This document shows, one piece after another, positions 46,145-58,216 of a stretch of DNA of 64,000 bases. Origin of the DNA: Fomes fomentarius (taxonomy: Eukaryota > Basidiomycota > Agaricomycetes > Polyporales > Polyporaceae); the NCBI GenBank assembly GCA_022606135.1, contig JABYQN010000002.1:496001-560000 (forward strand), read 5' to 3'. The position numbers and the translations under genes were made by a program. How positions within the stretch are numbered: the stretch's first letter is position 1; every line of letters starts with the position of its first letter. The notes under the pieces are model-generated. The model worked only from the letters and a program-made list of their open reading frames with translations. It searched no databases and had not been told where the DNA came from.

Positions 46145-46395
46145 TCACCTCCGCGGCATAGGCAGTAGAACCCCGTCTCGGGGCGCTTGGAGTTTGGGCG
46201 CGGGCGGACGACGACGACGAGCAGGGGGGTCTGCGCGCGTCCGTGTTCGCGGGTAGGCCGCGTCGGCGAGCGAGGGGCCGTGTTTGGACGAGGAGTCGCG
46301 GAGGGCTTTCATGGTGTCGAAGGATTCGGGATGGAGCTCGTCGACTTCTTGGTTCATCTTGTGTGAGGCCCAGGCTGCGCGCTGGCATTCTTTAC
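46145..46395 (-). pseudogene. MYND zinc-finger fragment
   Basis: On the minus strand an acceptor-like CAGTAG is followed by KECQRAAWASHK, the second half of a MYND finger, then SFDTMKALRDSSSKHGPSLADAAY, which parallels DLRAFTSKHRPTISEAA in the intact neighbour. The frame ends at 46145 after an Arg/Pro-rich stretch. No first half of the finger is found upstream (46396-46673), so the gene is truncated. It faces away from the intact MYND gene. Confidence 0.55.
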
Positions 46396-46673
46396 TCTAC
46401 TGGAGGGTAATTGGTTAGTGGCAAGTGCAAGCACGGTGGAGCGTGACGGAAGCTAGAGGTCAGACTCCGTCAGAGGACGTGACGGCAATGGATGGACCTG
46501 GGATGGACGCACGCAATAGAGCTCGGTCCGCATATGGCGAAGTCGGGATTTTCCATGTATGGACAGGATTCCCACCATCAATTTTCGGCGCTCCCTCTGA
46601 GGCTCGCTCCTGACTTGCGTAGATAGGTAACTACTACGAGTAGCTCGCTGCTGCACATCGTCTGCTTATAGCC
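46396..46673. other. Intergenic between MYND fragment and MYND gene
   Basis: No coding signal; too short for the lost half of the fragment plus a promoter. Confidence 0.4.
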
Positions 46674-47490
46674 ATGGACATGAGTTCCCTCGTCGACTAC
46701 CTGGAGATTGGCTGTCCCTGCTGCGAAATGGAGTACAACGTCTGGTTCTTGACTGGCGTCCCCCCGCCGCCCCATCGCCATGCCCTCGCCGACCCCAAGG
46801 CCGCGCTACATCGAGAGCTCATGCAATGCCAGTTCTGCTTCAAGTCGCGTCGCGAGGGGGTCACTTTCTTCCGCTGTGCAGGGTGTCAAATAGAAATCTA
46901 CTGCGTCAGTCTTTCCTCTCGTTAACTGCTGCCGTCTCGCTTACCGTCCATTTCGCGTGATGCAGAGCAAAGAGTGTCAGAAGCAAGCATGGAGAAGACA
47001 CAAGGATAAATGCGCATTGAATCGCAAATACCAACCACCAAGTGGGGGCGAGCCAAAGCCAATGAAAGACCTCCGCGCGTTCACGTCCAAGCACCGGCCC
47101 ACAATATCTGAAGCTGCCTCGACCGCGCTCGGCCTCGCGCAAGACCCACAGCGCGCACAAGAGTTTGTCTTCGTGATATTCCTCCGTCCGAGGCCCGCGT
47201 CGGCACATATCGAGACGGCGTTCTTCGCGTTCGGGGCCGCGGTCGTGCCGTTCAGCGCATTCTCTGAGCAGCAACATACAGAGATGAAGGCGCAGCTCAA
47301 GTCCGCGCACGATCTGAACGTGAAGAACGGGTCTTTGGGCGCGATGGAGGTCGTACTGATGTGTTTGGACCCGAATGTCGTGAATGTGGTCATGATGGGG
47401 TTCTCCGACGACCCATCGCCGATCGAGAACCCAGGGACGAAGTGGAAGCATTGGTTACTGCATCGCCTGAACGAAGGAATTGTGTGTTAG
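46674..47490 (+). CDS. MYND-type zinc-finger protein
   Basis: Two exons, 46674-46904 and 46966-47490, join in frame (251 residues). The MYND finger is CQFCFKSRREGVTFFRC, CAGCQIEIYC and SKECQKQAWRRHKDKC, with all Cys and His ligands present and the intron placed inside the finger. The N-terminal part has its own CPCC pair. The C-terminal half (AFTSKHRPTISEAAS, FVFVIFLRPRPASAHIET, WKHWLLHRLNEG) is found in many small Agaricomycete MYND proteins and has no assigned function. MYND domains bind proline-rich partners; the partner here is unknown. Confidence 0.85.
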
Positions 47491-47639
47491 AGGGTCGGAT
47501 GGGCCGTCATGGTATTTTGTGAGTGTGTGTTCTCGAGCCGGCCATATGACCCTCAGATCCAAACTCTTTATAGATGCTACATGTATCGATGAACTGTATC
47601 GTTAGCGGAGGATCTATGAGTGGGCCGTGGTTCATGTCC

Positions 47640-48360
47640 TGTCGTCGAGCAACACTGCGTCATTTCCGACATGTACATTCCGATCCACCCCAGTGACCCG
47701 CATCCGCAAGGCCGCGAACCCTCCGCCTCGCGCCGTCGTTCCCGTACTGAAACTGCTCGCATTGGCTGGGCCAGAAGATGGGCATGCGGGTGCTGGGGCA
47801 AGCCGAAGGCTCCGATGACGATCAAGCCTGCTCGCTCTCTGGAATGGACTTCATGGATATTCAGATACACCCATCTTCTGACAAGGATCGCTGACCTGAA
47901 GACTCGGGAAGTCGAAGCCGAGATTGATTTCGTATCCGAGGGAGCGGAGCTGACGCATGCGGATGGTATTCTCCCTGGCGCACTGATGGACGATGTCAAC
48001 ACGCAGATAGACAGCGTGCGCATTCGGTCGGGGGCGACGCTTCTCTCCACTGCGGATCTTCCTTTGGGGCCGAAAGTATAGTGATTGACGACTCGCGTGT
48101 GCCGTTGGACATCTTCCTTGGCGATCCCGATGGCAATTCGGAGCTCTTTCCACTTGTTCATCTTTGCCTTGATCTCGTGTAGAATCTGAATCTGAAAGCA
48201 AAAGACATATCTAACAACCTGGACCTATACAAGGAACGCGATACAGTGTGCATTAATTTCCTGCTTATCAGGCTCATAGAGGAGGCTCGAGCACGCAACC
48301 CGTTGCTGCCGCCGTTCGTGACCCTGCCCCTATTTATTCTCGATAGCGTGGACGACAAGA
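47640..48360 (+). pseudogene. PIYPN family copy F, truncated relic
   Basis: Recognised by MYIPIHPSDPHPQGREP, which parallels MCVPIYPNTSHPEEREP in copy E, and at DNA level by TTCCCGTACTGAAACTGCTCGCATTGG against the family NCYHW block, where a frame break and a stop now lie. Further on, IFLGDPDGNSELFPLVHLCL then a TAG near 48178 and NLDLYKERDTV match copy C (FGDPNTNMDLYPVVDIW..., ALYKECEKV). No first exon is found upstream. A decayed sixth copy. Confidence 0.65.
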
Positions 48361-49444
48361 GCTACTTCTCCACAAATCGCGATGACGATGTTATTGATGT
48401 AGATTGCCAATCGCGAAGATGATGACGCTGTCGACGATACTCAAACGTGCGATCATAACACTGCGTGCGACGTTCAGGCGTCGACGTAAGTATCTGCTGT
48501 TTACACCCGACTCTTAAATTATGTCGGCTCATCGCACATATAGGTCTCCGTCCCCTCAAGGAGACGACTCTTTCGTATCCCCCATATTTTTGTCTGGCCT
48601 TGAGCGGACATATCGATCTTATGGCTACATCGCATGCATATTTCCTATCGAGTTTTTTCTGTCGTAATCTTTGCACAATGCCACAGGGAAGGGTAGCGCT
48701 TCGAGGGTGTGCATGGACCCTACGTCATCATCCGCCAGGCAAGTTCACACTTGATAGTCCTCGCATCTGCGTAGTGTAGACTCACCACTCTTGTGGTTGG
48801 TTTGTACGTTTGCACGTTGGTCGATAGCTTAGTTCCTCTAGTGCCATCTTCGGCCTAACCAACGCTGAAATCTGGGAGCATCCCCGCAGTGTAGAGATAT
48901 GGAAATACTGCGGCATGGGCACAGATCGGAGAACCGTAATTGCGGCTGGGCGTGAACCTCTATGGAGTCGGCGAACGAGGTATTCGGCGGTCAAAGGAAG
49001 CTCTGCGGTATGAGACACCTTCGTGATGGGCCTAGACATTGAGCGCGATCCTGTCCTCTTAGGTTTGTGACAGATACAGACTACTATAGCTAACATCGAG
49101 CATGAAGGAGCCCGGATAGGGTTACCTTGACTTCCAAATGCGAGAAACAGGTTCATAAGAAGATCTACGAGCACAGCTACTTTCACACGGGTAGAATATC
49201 GCACATGTGGAAGTCAAAAGTGATGAACCTTGTACAGTTCGCATCGACCGGCCATCCTCGAACTGTTGTTACCGCAGCTTCCTGGTCGGAGCCATCTTCC
49301 TCCGAGGTGAATTACCGCAGCAACATGTGGTCAACAAGGGCACCTTGTCACAGTGCTGACAAGGTCGATATATATAAGGGCCCGGGACCTCAGAGCTCGA
49401 AACCGCATCAGTCCCTGCATTCTACCCCCTCACGACATCCACCA
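48361..49444. other. Intergenic, no gene seen
   Basis: Short open frames on both strands have no domain signal. Holds a TATA box for the next gene at 49369-49377. Confidence 0.4.
49369..49377 (+). promoter_or_regulatory. TATA box of the gene at 49445
   Basis: TATATATAA about 70 bp before the ATG at 49445; this supports that start. Confidence 0.55.
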
Positions 49445-50500
49445 ATGTCAACTTTCGATCGACTACACCAGATGCAACGAATCATGCTGCCCGCAGACAA
49501 CATGGTCAGCTCCAGCATAGCAGTAGGAGATCCCGACCCCGACATCACGTTAGTCTTTCGAGTCCTTATGCGTTTGTTGAGTTTCCTCAAAATGATGCCG
49601 CGTTTCCTTTCCCAGGCTCCCTGACGCTGAGGGTTTGTTCAACACATCAAACCACGACCTTACAGTGCTTGATTGTCGGATTTTCAGAGTCCCAGCTGAC
49701 GTTCTCCACCGAGTTTGTCGACCTACCCAATGGTCCCCTCCAGGATGCCGCAGCTCGACTGGCGAAGTGGGGAGGACGCTTTATGAGAACACACCAATCG
49801 GGTGACCCGTCGTGGCTTGCTATTTTCGGCTCTCGCAAAGATATAACCGGGTTCGACTGGTCGGCATTCAAATGGGCTTTGGATAACCACCCCGGCCACG
49901 ACATCCTTCCTTATCCATTCGTTCTCACAGACGACAATCAACAGACAGATTGCGGCCGCCTCTGGAATGTCAAAGGCGATATTTGACGTTCTCTTCGACG
50001 CTTCCGAAGGCATAGCAGGTATGGAGCTGTGGCGGTCCCACTTGGAGAAGAACATCGCTACGACGTTCAACAACCCTGCCAAGAGCATCATGAAGGGGTT
50101 CTTTACCCAGGCTCGCCGTGAGAAGAACGAGAGCTACGAGTATCGTTTGCTATTCGCCTTGCCAACCACGAACGCTCGCTGGGTCAAGGTGATGGTGCTC
50201 ACCATCAAGTAAGCGACTTGCATCGTAGATCAATTGTGTTCTCTGCTGATGTTTATTTTGCAGACTAGTAGTCGATGTAGCATCGATTTCAAGGCTGTTC
50301 TACTTCAATAGCTATCAAAACAACTTCTCGGCTACGGTAGACCGTATGGTCCTCATAGTCCGCGACGATTTTGATCCGTCACTGGCAGCGGCGCCCAAGT
50401 ATGTTAGATTCATCCCACCAGATTGCTCAATGTATGTAACTCAATCGCCGCACTGCTGTTTCAGGGTTCAACCGAGTACTCTGAACGTTGCAACGTACTG
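49445..50500 (+). CDS. Hypothetical protein, exon structure partly unresolved
   Basis: Starts MSTFDRLHQMQRIMLPADNM. The donor at 49549 and acceptor at 49614-49615 give DPDPDITLPDAEG. Coding-like stretches follow in different frames: FSTEFVDLPNGPLQDAAARL to GFDWSAFKWALDNHPGHDI (49670-49986), SGMSKAIFDVLFDASEGIAG to WVKVMVLTIK (to 50209), and after an intron LVVDVASISRLFYFNSYQNN to AAAPK, with a last exon ending VQPSTLNVATY at 50500. The joins near 49632-49669 and 49935-49965 do not keep frame, so introns, frameshifts or decay are possible. I recognise no family. Confidence 0.45.
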
Positions 50501-51265
50501 ATCTTGCGACCAAGTGTCGCCTCGAACCATCGATTTCTACGTGCTCATTGACGTCAAACCCATATGCCTCTGTACTGAGATTACACACTGTACCAAGTAT
50601 CTGATTCTCCCCTACTACCACAATCGACACAAACAATGTATCATCTTTATCTACCCCTTATTTGCTCCTAGAAACTTCAAACCCGACAGTACCACTAGTC
50701 TCTTCTCATCGTCTTCTCACCCAACCGAAAAGCTCTCTGCACTCATGTGCTTGTAACATCATGACACACGAGGAGTCCGCTCTAGATGTGTTGTTTAGGG
50801 CCAAATACATGCTCGTAAGCAGCGCTTTTTGTTCATGCACGCTGAAAGGCAGGGTGCACTCTTCCGATACATGCGCAGATGATAAAAATGATGACCTTCG
50901 CCGTGAGGTACTCATTTCAAACTTTGACCAGCCGTACATGTGCCCGTGCCAAAGAAGTGTCGATGTAATCACCATCCTGATGCTACAGCCTAAATCGTTA
51001 TCCAAGCATGTACTCTGTGCGATGCGGATGAATTTCTGGCAGAAATGCACCAATGGTGGTACGTATGGCCCCGGCCTGTAGTGAGCTCGGATGAACATGT
51101 CATGAACACCGCCTAGCCGGCAAATTGAGTCCACAACCTAGGAACGAGGTGGGAGGTGCGGAAGAAGCGGCTGTACCACCCGCAAGATCAGTGACGCAGA
51201 AGCGTAGCACATGTCCTAGCTCTGGTTGTTTCATTATACATGTTACTGTGACGTCCCCATGGTTC

Positions 51266-51339
51266 GTGTCCATTGAATCAAAATAGACCTGAGGCAGATG
51301 CAAATTCATGTCCGTGAATTAAAAATGGACCTGAAACAG
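51266..51339. repeat. Imperfect tandem repeat, about 41-bp period
   Basis: GTCCATTGAATCAAAATAGA and GTCCGTGAATTAAAAATGGA, each followed by CCTGARRCAG, stand 41 bp apart. Confidence 0.5.
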
Positions 51340-53743
51340 AGGTTGCCGATACGGCGACAGGCATAGCGGTTCGGTGCTGCAGCTGCTCATGATCATCTGC
51401 GCTATCTGCCATATAGTGGTTCACAGCGAAGGCTTGGGCGCGAACTCTACAGCCGGGTTCGCGTTCTCACATCAATGTTCCGTTGGTGACTACACATTCG
51501 CTGTGGAGTGGAGTCCACGGGCGAGAGCCAAACCTGAATAAATGAGTAATGAATATGGAGAAAGTGAATAGCGGGGAACCTCGAGTAACGGATGTCGCAG
51601 AATGCATGTTGATGTTGCCGGATGCTGTTCAAAGGTAAACGTGAGCATCTGGATGTGTCGATATGAGCACACAAATATTATATGAGAGAGTCCGGATAGA
51701 TGACAGATCTCCAGGGGTATGGGTAGTCAAGAAGGAAATGTGTCACGGGAGGAACCTATTACTCTGTACCCTAGGCAAGGCGTGATGCATTGATGTCGTG
51801 ATCGTGTTGGCAAACATCTGAGTGCAAGCATATGATGTAATCTAAGCAAAGGTTAACCGGATCAAAGTCAAGAATAGGGGAAGAAGGAATATGGGCGTGA
51901 AGGCTTGACGGTGGCGTGTCCAGCTGCAGCATTACATCTAAAGGAACCGAGTGCGAATGCGAGAGGCACATACAGCAGAGTCAAAGATAGTCATGGGTGC
52001 GGAAGACGGGGCGCCCGGTGTATTCGGCATCTGGATACGGAGCCAGTCAGCTATCCTTATTGTGCTTCCTTCTTGCTTTTCGCGCATATGCAGTAGCATG
52101 CGTGATGTCACCGTGTGGTAGGGAAGACATGTGTTGCGACCACAGAAGCAGCCTGCGGGTGAAGCACATGCGAGGAAGGCGTGCTAAGTAGGAGGTCGCC
52201 GGCGGTGTGTCAACATCTGTGCCCGGCAATGTGACGCAGCCTCGGTGAGATTTGAGAAGCGAAGCAGGTTTGTGTGATCTACTAGACTTTCTCGTCAGCC
52301 TCAACGTAGACAATACGATCAATGATGTGAAGGGGTTGCTCGAACAAGTTATAAGTCTGTGGCGCGTATATTTGTATCACCGCAGCTTGCCATACTAAGT
52401 TTCTGCTGGTCCTATCGCTAGACTTATATGAGCTGTCCTAGGAGATTCGTACACGTACTTTTGCGTAGAGATGAACGAGCTTGAGTTCAAGTCTCAGGAC
52501 TAGTTTCTCGGCGTCTCTACATAAATAAACAATGCCAAACAAGACCACTGGGCCGTAAGGAATGCATAGCAACCTCGCCGAATACCATCTGCTTGTCTGT
52601 CCGCCATATGGTCTACTGCTAAACCTGAGGCGTGTCTTTCTCAAATGAGCTAGCTCTTGTATGCATCGCTGCTATCGCCTTTCCGCAATAGGTTCCGAGT
52701 CTAGACGTGATACATTGAACATCTATGCAGTGGACACTGTCGAGTCGCGTTCAATCCACGTACTACCACCAGTCCATCGTATCAATCAATGTCACCGAAA
52801 GTTGGGGCAGAAGGAACGGAAAACGGCCTCGACCCGCTCTAATAAGCAAAAGGCGCACTCTTGATTTACAGGCGAGAGTCACAATCACCCTATCACGATG
52901 GTGTCGCTCAGCGGCTGGTAGCATGCAATATGTGATGGATATCCTGGCCGATGTGATGGCAACGCCAGGTATGTATTCAACACTGCGTCATACGTGAACA
53001 TGCCCTCCTAGAAGGAACTTCCAGCCTCTGTCTGCGACGAGAATTCTTCCTAGCCCATTATGGACACCCGTCTAAAGGGTGCTCAGGCCGAAGGACATGC
53101 AGTAGTACAAGCGACAGTAAAAGCGATTTACGCAAAACACCTATCTGGCTGACAACCATACGGTAAATCCCCCTTTTCTTCATTCTCTCGCTCGCCTCCA
53201 CCCGGAACTCGCTCACCTGTCCGGGACGTTACGTGCAAGCATCTATGGTACATCTGCTCAGTCTCTTGCAAAATCGGGCCCTCCTTGAAAGCTCCCGACC
53301 TTGTGGTACAACGGCCTCCCCTCATCCATACGCATCCTAATCTACTTGGAGGGCCCCAGACGTCGTGCGCACATAGAGCATCTCTTATCTTTCGACAATT
53401 GCCCCATGTGCTCAAATGACGTACCACTCGTCAGGTGCTCATGAGGATATTCGACGGGGGTAGGTCGGATGACCCACTCAGGTCACCGACGAAGACAGTG
53501 GTGCTCCTCGCCAGGCTGCGAATTCTGAAACCTTCTCGACGCATTTTCGCGGACATGGACTCATCCTTTTGGTATGCAGCCTGACATGGAAGTGCGATCG
53601 CCAGAGGCTCTTTGTAAGCAGAGGACCCACTTTAGTACCACGATCGCGCAATGTCTTCAGCGTGCGAGTGCACAATGCCACGGTCTAAGTATGTCTTTCA
53701 AAGTCCGATCATCCTTGATCATCGAGTCTATGAAGGCGCAGCA

Positions 53744-53748
53744 TATAA
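53744..53748 (+). promoter_or_regulatory. TATA box of the SDR gene
   Basis: GCATATAAGGC about 90 bp upstream of the ATG at 53836. Confidence 0.55.
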
Positions 53749-53835
53749 GGCACACGCACAGTTCAAAGTCTCCATTGTCCGAAGTCCTTTCATCTCCCAC
53801 CTACAGCTACAGATAACACCTCTTGTATTGACACA

Positions 53836-54918
53836 ATGAGAGTCCTCATTCTTGGGTAAGTACTCACGAACACCACTACCGTATCTGTAGCTGATATGCT
53901 GAATGTCCAGTGCCACTGGATTCATCGGATTCCCTGCTGCTCAGGCTTTCGTGCGCGCCGGACATATCGTGTACGGTCAGACGCGCTCCGCAGCAAAGGC
54001 GAAGCAGCTTGCTGCTGAAGAGAGTTAGTACCTGACCGGTCCCAGGACCAAAGAAAGCATTGGAATTGGGTGCTAACGCCTCTTCCATCAGTCATCCCCG
54101 TTGTCGCTGCTATCAAGGACACCTCCACCTACCTACATCTTGTCTCCAAGATCGACGTCATCATCGAAGCACTCGGTGGGACGGAGCGGAAGGAGACCAG
54201 TGACTTTTTGCTGTCCGCGACTGCCAGGGCCGTTCAGGAGCACCGCCCGGCACACGCTCCCAAGCTCACGTACATCTACACATCCGGTGCTTGGGTCCAC
54301 GGCGAGCACCGCTATGAGGTCGTCAGCGACACGACGCCACTCACTCGCCCGACTGAGCTCGTCAGCTGGCGTCCTGCATTCGAGCAGCGTGTCATCACTA
54401 ACCCGAACGTCAACGGAGTTGTCATCCGTCCGTCGCTTTTGTATGGCCGCTCGGGTTCGCTCTTGGCGCGACTGTTCAAGAGCGCATACGACGGAGAAGC
54501 GAAATGGTTTGGCTCCCCGGGCGGGCGGTTCGCGCTCATCCACGCCGATGACCTCGCAGATGTGTATGTGCTCGCAGCCGAGAAGGCACCGATTGTGCGC
54601 GGGCAGATCCTTGATGCGTCGAATGACGTCAACGAGAGTGTGGACGCCGTTCTGCAGAGACTAGTGGAGATCTCTGGCGCGAAATCGTACACGTTCGTCG
54701 AGCCGTCAAACGGTGAGTCCGCTTCTGTGCTGTTGCTCGTAACGCTTCCCCTCACGTATGACACTCCGTCAGTATTCGAGGTCTCTTTGACTACAACTGG
54801 AGTCCTTCGGCCTTACCTGGCGCGCTCTCTCCTCGGTTGGCGCCCGCGGAAGGCCGGCTTGCTCGACCATCTTGATATCTACTACCAGGCATGGAAGGCC
54901 AGTGAGGGACTTGAGTAG
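53836..54918 (+). CDS. NAD(P)-dependent epimerase/dehydratase (extended SDR)
   Basis: Exons 53836-53855, 53912-54023, 54092-54712 and 54773-54918 join in frame to about 300 residues. The first intron splits the cofactor motif: MRVLILG plus ATGFIGFPAAQAFVRAGH gives the Rossmann GxxGxxG. Further landmarks: DVIIEALGGTE, YIYTSGAWVHGEHRYEVVSD, VVIRPSLLYGRSGS and FALIHADDLADVYVLAAEK. It resembles the atypical SDRs related to nucleoside-sugar epimerases and NmrA-like proteins. The usual YxxxK is not obvious, so the activity may be reductase-like or purely NAD(P)-sensing. Cytosolic. No lesions. Confidence 0.88.
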
Positions 54919-55099
54919 AATTTATGCGGCGTCTCAGATACGAGTAGTCGTTTGCTTTCTATGTCCTTCTCAGTTTTCGCTCATGTAATCATAGGGAAGC
55001 TTTAAGTCAAATCAGAAGTTTGGAGCAGGTTCGTACTCATACTGCATACTAACATAGGCCAAATACATATGATGCGGAATGCCGTTTCGCGACTCCTGC

Positions 55100-56792
55100 T
55101 CATTCCTCCATCATGCCTTCTCGGAAGGGGTCATCCGAGTAGCGCACCGTCCCAGACTGCGACCCTTCCAATGGTCTGTTGCACGGAAGAATCTCGTCTC
55201 CGTCAGAATCCTCCCAGTCATGCGAGATGTCGTTGTTGGTTCTGATAGGCGCGGCCAGATTCCCCACCACATCGGAAGTCACTTTCGAGAGTCCCCTAAA
55301 GACAATCGGGTTGCCAGCTTGCGACGTGTCCCAGTGACTCGCTGTTTGGCTCCCATCGGAGAGGTAGATGCCTCGCAGTTGCAGTATGAAGCGAGTAAGG
55401 ATTATGCCTGTGAAGCTAGACAAAGAATATTTCCCTTGGGTTCACATCTGATTAGATTATTGTGTGCGACATACACTTGATCAAAGCATGACCATATAAC
55501 GAGTACACGGCTATATTGCTGGAAACAGTGGTTGCGAGTTAGTGATCTTACTTAATTCCAATCACCTCACAGATGAAATTACACACATTTGCTGTGTATC
55601 TTATGATGCTGTTGGCTATCAAAATCCTATAATCATTGTCAGCGAGAGCACGGGAGTTTCATTTAAATGAGTGCCACACAGAAAGAATAGTGAACCTATA
55701 AATGCTGTCGCTCAGCATCCATCATTGACTGAATGGGGAGTGAGAAAGCGCACCATCCTTCATCAGGAGTGCACTCAAGGGGAAGGACCTCCCTACTCGA
55801 GAGATATGTCTGCTGATGGAGAGCGTTTTGTACCAGGTGAGGAAGATCAGAAAGAGATTTGCGCCAGTGCTGGAAGCAACAGGGGCAACGTCAACTGTCA
55901 AGAAATAGAGGTTCATAACCCTCGTGTTAAAGAGAATCATTCGACTGCTTCAGGGACGCACATCTTAATGAGACAGGGTCCCTATATCAAAATAGATTCC
56001 ACCACCGCGACAAGGAACTGAATGCTCACATATATTTATAGCTTCCTGTCGCCAGTCCATCCGAATCATAGACACGATTCGGGAGTAATTGCGACACCTC
56101 ACCCCGATGTAAGATCAGCCTGACGATAGTGAATAGGCGGAGATCTTACCAGATAAGCAACCGGTGTCACGGAGGCAAGGAGACTCACGATGATTACAGC
56201 GCGCAAGTCTCTCAGTGAAATACCATAAACTCGGAGGACGGTTATGACTGTCAAGGCGAGCAGTTAGATCTAGTGGCTCAGGATTGAGCGTTTGTAAAAA
56301 CATACGGGCAGAAGCAATGTACATCAACATGTGACAGACCAGTTCCAGTATGCCGACTTTTGCTGACCGCGTCCCCTACTTACTGATTAGAACCATTGAG
56401 TTATTGTGGATTAGGTGATTATAAATACATTATCCCTGCCTGACTCCAGAATACACCAGAGAACGCAATCGAAGAGAGTTGCATAGCGTAGGAACAAGTA
56501 GATCAGAGTGGCGCCGGTGACCCGACGCTTCCAGATACGCTCGATCTCCGCTGGGAGTGTCAGCGCACAGTCGTAACACAAGAGCGCTGAATGTCCTGGT
56601 GAGATATTGCTCAGCTTGATAGACAGCGTGCACATTATCACCTGCAGAAGCGAACATGCAATAGAATGCTATACGTCTGCCAGACACCAACCGTCAGAAG
56701 GCATATCACAATGCGGCCGACGAAACGAAGGTTACATACTCTTCCGAGGTTAGAGCCAGCTCGTTGATATGGTTTGAGTGTACTGAAAACAT
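55100..56792 (-). CDS. DUF6533 multi-pass membrane protein 2
   Basis: Starts at the ATG at 56790-56792, MFSVHSNHINELALTSEEYV. An intron leads to the DUF6533 block LCYDCALTLPAEIERIWKRR with the membrane segment ATLIYLFLRYATLFDCVLW. The last exon has ILTRFILQLRGIYLSDGSQT, the same cytoplasmic motif as FTRFMLALRGIYF in gene 1, and ends DDPFREGMMEE, again like DSDPFRKGMRE there. Middle exons between 55430 and 56400 are not resolved by eye, and some stretches look degraded, so intactness is uncertain. Function of the family is unknown. Confidence 0.65.
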
Positions 56793-58216
56793 GCGAGTAC
56801 CAGGAAAGATTCCTCTTGAAATAAAAAGCCGCAAGGTTTGAACTGGATGTAGACAGAACTTGGAGATGAGGGGATTGCAGACAGACGTAGACCACCTTTG
56901 CCTCACCTTATATTAGACTCCCGTCGCCTCAAACTGTGTTTTTGATCGGACGACAGTAGAGCGTCAAGAAATCAGAGAAGGAAGTTAACATCCCACTATC
57001 GGGGACAATAGTAGGCCTGTGCGCATAATATGATCGTGCGTCCCACGAAATGACTCAATTCCCAGACTGCAAGTGTGAATCTCCTTAGCAAACGGAACAA
57101 CCGGATTAGCCGTTCAACCACGTAGCGTTGAGAATTCTCCGGTCAAAATTTCCCATCAAGATTAGTCAGGCTTTAACTGGCCTGCGCTCGATATTGTTTC
57201 ATAAGTGTTCGTCTTACGTCACAGGAAATCCCGATGTCCCGGCCGTCTGCAAGCCGCTAGTGACCGTATTTTGAATGGATGAGAACGCACCTGAATGTGG
57301 CGATTGACTGGCAAGTGTTAGCTTCCGCCTTCAATCCATCCTATCACAAGGATTCGTGAATGTACTGGATACTGATATAATCTTAGCGTTCAGATCTTAA
57401 CTCACCTTTGGTCAACGCATAGTCCTCCTCGAACTTGACTATGACATCAGACCCTTGCGGGGCGTCTAGTATGCCAGTGGGCGGTAGTATTGGCTCCATG
57501 ATTCAGGGGTACAGAGGGTATGTCAGTACCTGAGTTTGCCACTGGATCAACAATTTGCGGCACTCATCACAAGATTGCTGGCACACTGCAGGCATTTCAT
57601 ACTCATTATGGCACTGGAGCGTACATACCATGCAGGTCCATGCTCCTTTGCGAGTTCAAGTAACCGAAGGTGATGCGGCAGAGGCACCCACCGGCGTCTC
57701 CCGTGAAATAAACAAAGGCAAACACCACTTTGACCAGAGCCTGACTACATTTTACTCGCCGACATCCAAACAGTAGTTGCATCATCAGCAAGCCGTTGCA
57801 CGCGGTGCTCTTCACAACGCTGCATGCAGGACCTGCAAGCCCTCGGAGGTAGGTTTTGGTCGCCTAGGCGCTAGCGTCGACACTCGAGCCTGCCTGAGGA
57901 CTTCCTCGCGTCAGGCTGATAATTATCCATAACCTCTTGCGGACAAGCAGTGATATCGCATCAAAAGCGCCACAAGTGCTCTGGAGGAAGATCAGAAAGT
58001 CGCCCCGTCGCTGGCTCTAACGTTCTAACAAGACAATAGCGCGCATCTCCGCCTACCGACGAGACAATACCACCCAGTCCCGATGACCTCGCTCAGCGGT
58101 CGGTAGCGTGCGATGATGTGATGGATAGTATGGCTGGCTGGTAGAAGGTGCGTATATAGCCTCGGCGTCGGACTGATCGTCGACACTTCCGAGAATCGTC
58201 GCGAACCATCCCAAAC
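56793..58216. other. Intergenic, no supported gene
   Basis: A + open frame at 57555-57776 has no domain signal. Otherwise nothing seen. The promoter of PIYPN-E is at its right end. Confidence 0.4.
58153..58158 (+). promoter_or_regulatory. TATA box of PIYPN-E
   Basis: GCGTATATAGCC about 60 bp upstream of the ATG at 58217. Confidence 0.5.

Larger units (their letters stand above)
50501..53835. other. 3.3-kb gene-poor stretch
   Basis: No supported gene on either strand. Open frames such as 50662-51081 (+) and 50706-51134 (-) overlap each other and lack domain signal. Base composition is rather AT-rich. It contains an imperfect tandem repeat at 51266-51339 and the SDR promoter at its end. Confidence 0.4.

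Noticed and set aside
50662..51134. Overlapping frames of about 140 residues on both strands
   Set aside because: No domain, splice or start evidence for either, and they exclude each other.
57555..57776. Small + strand frame of 73 residues
   Set aside because: No start context, no family resemblance and no splice partners.
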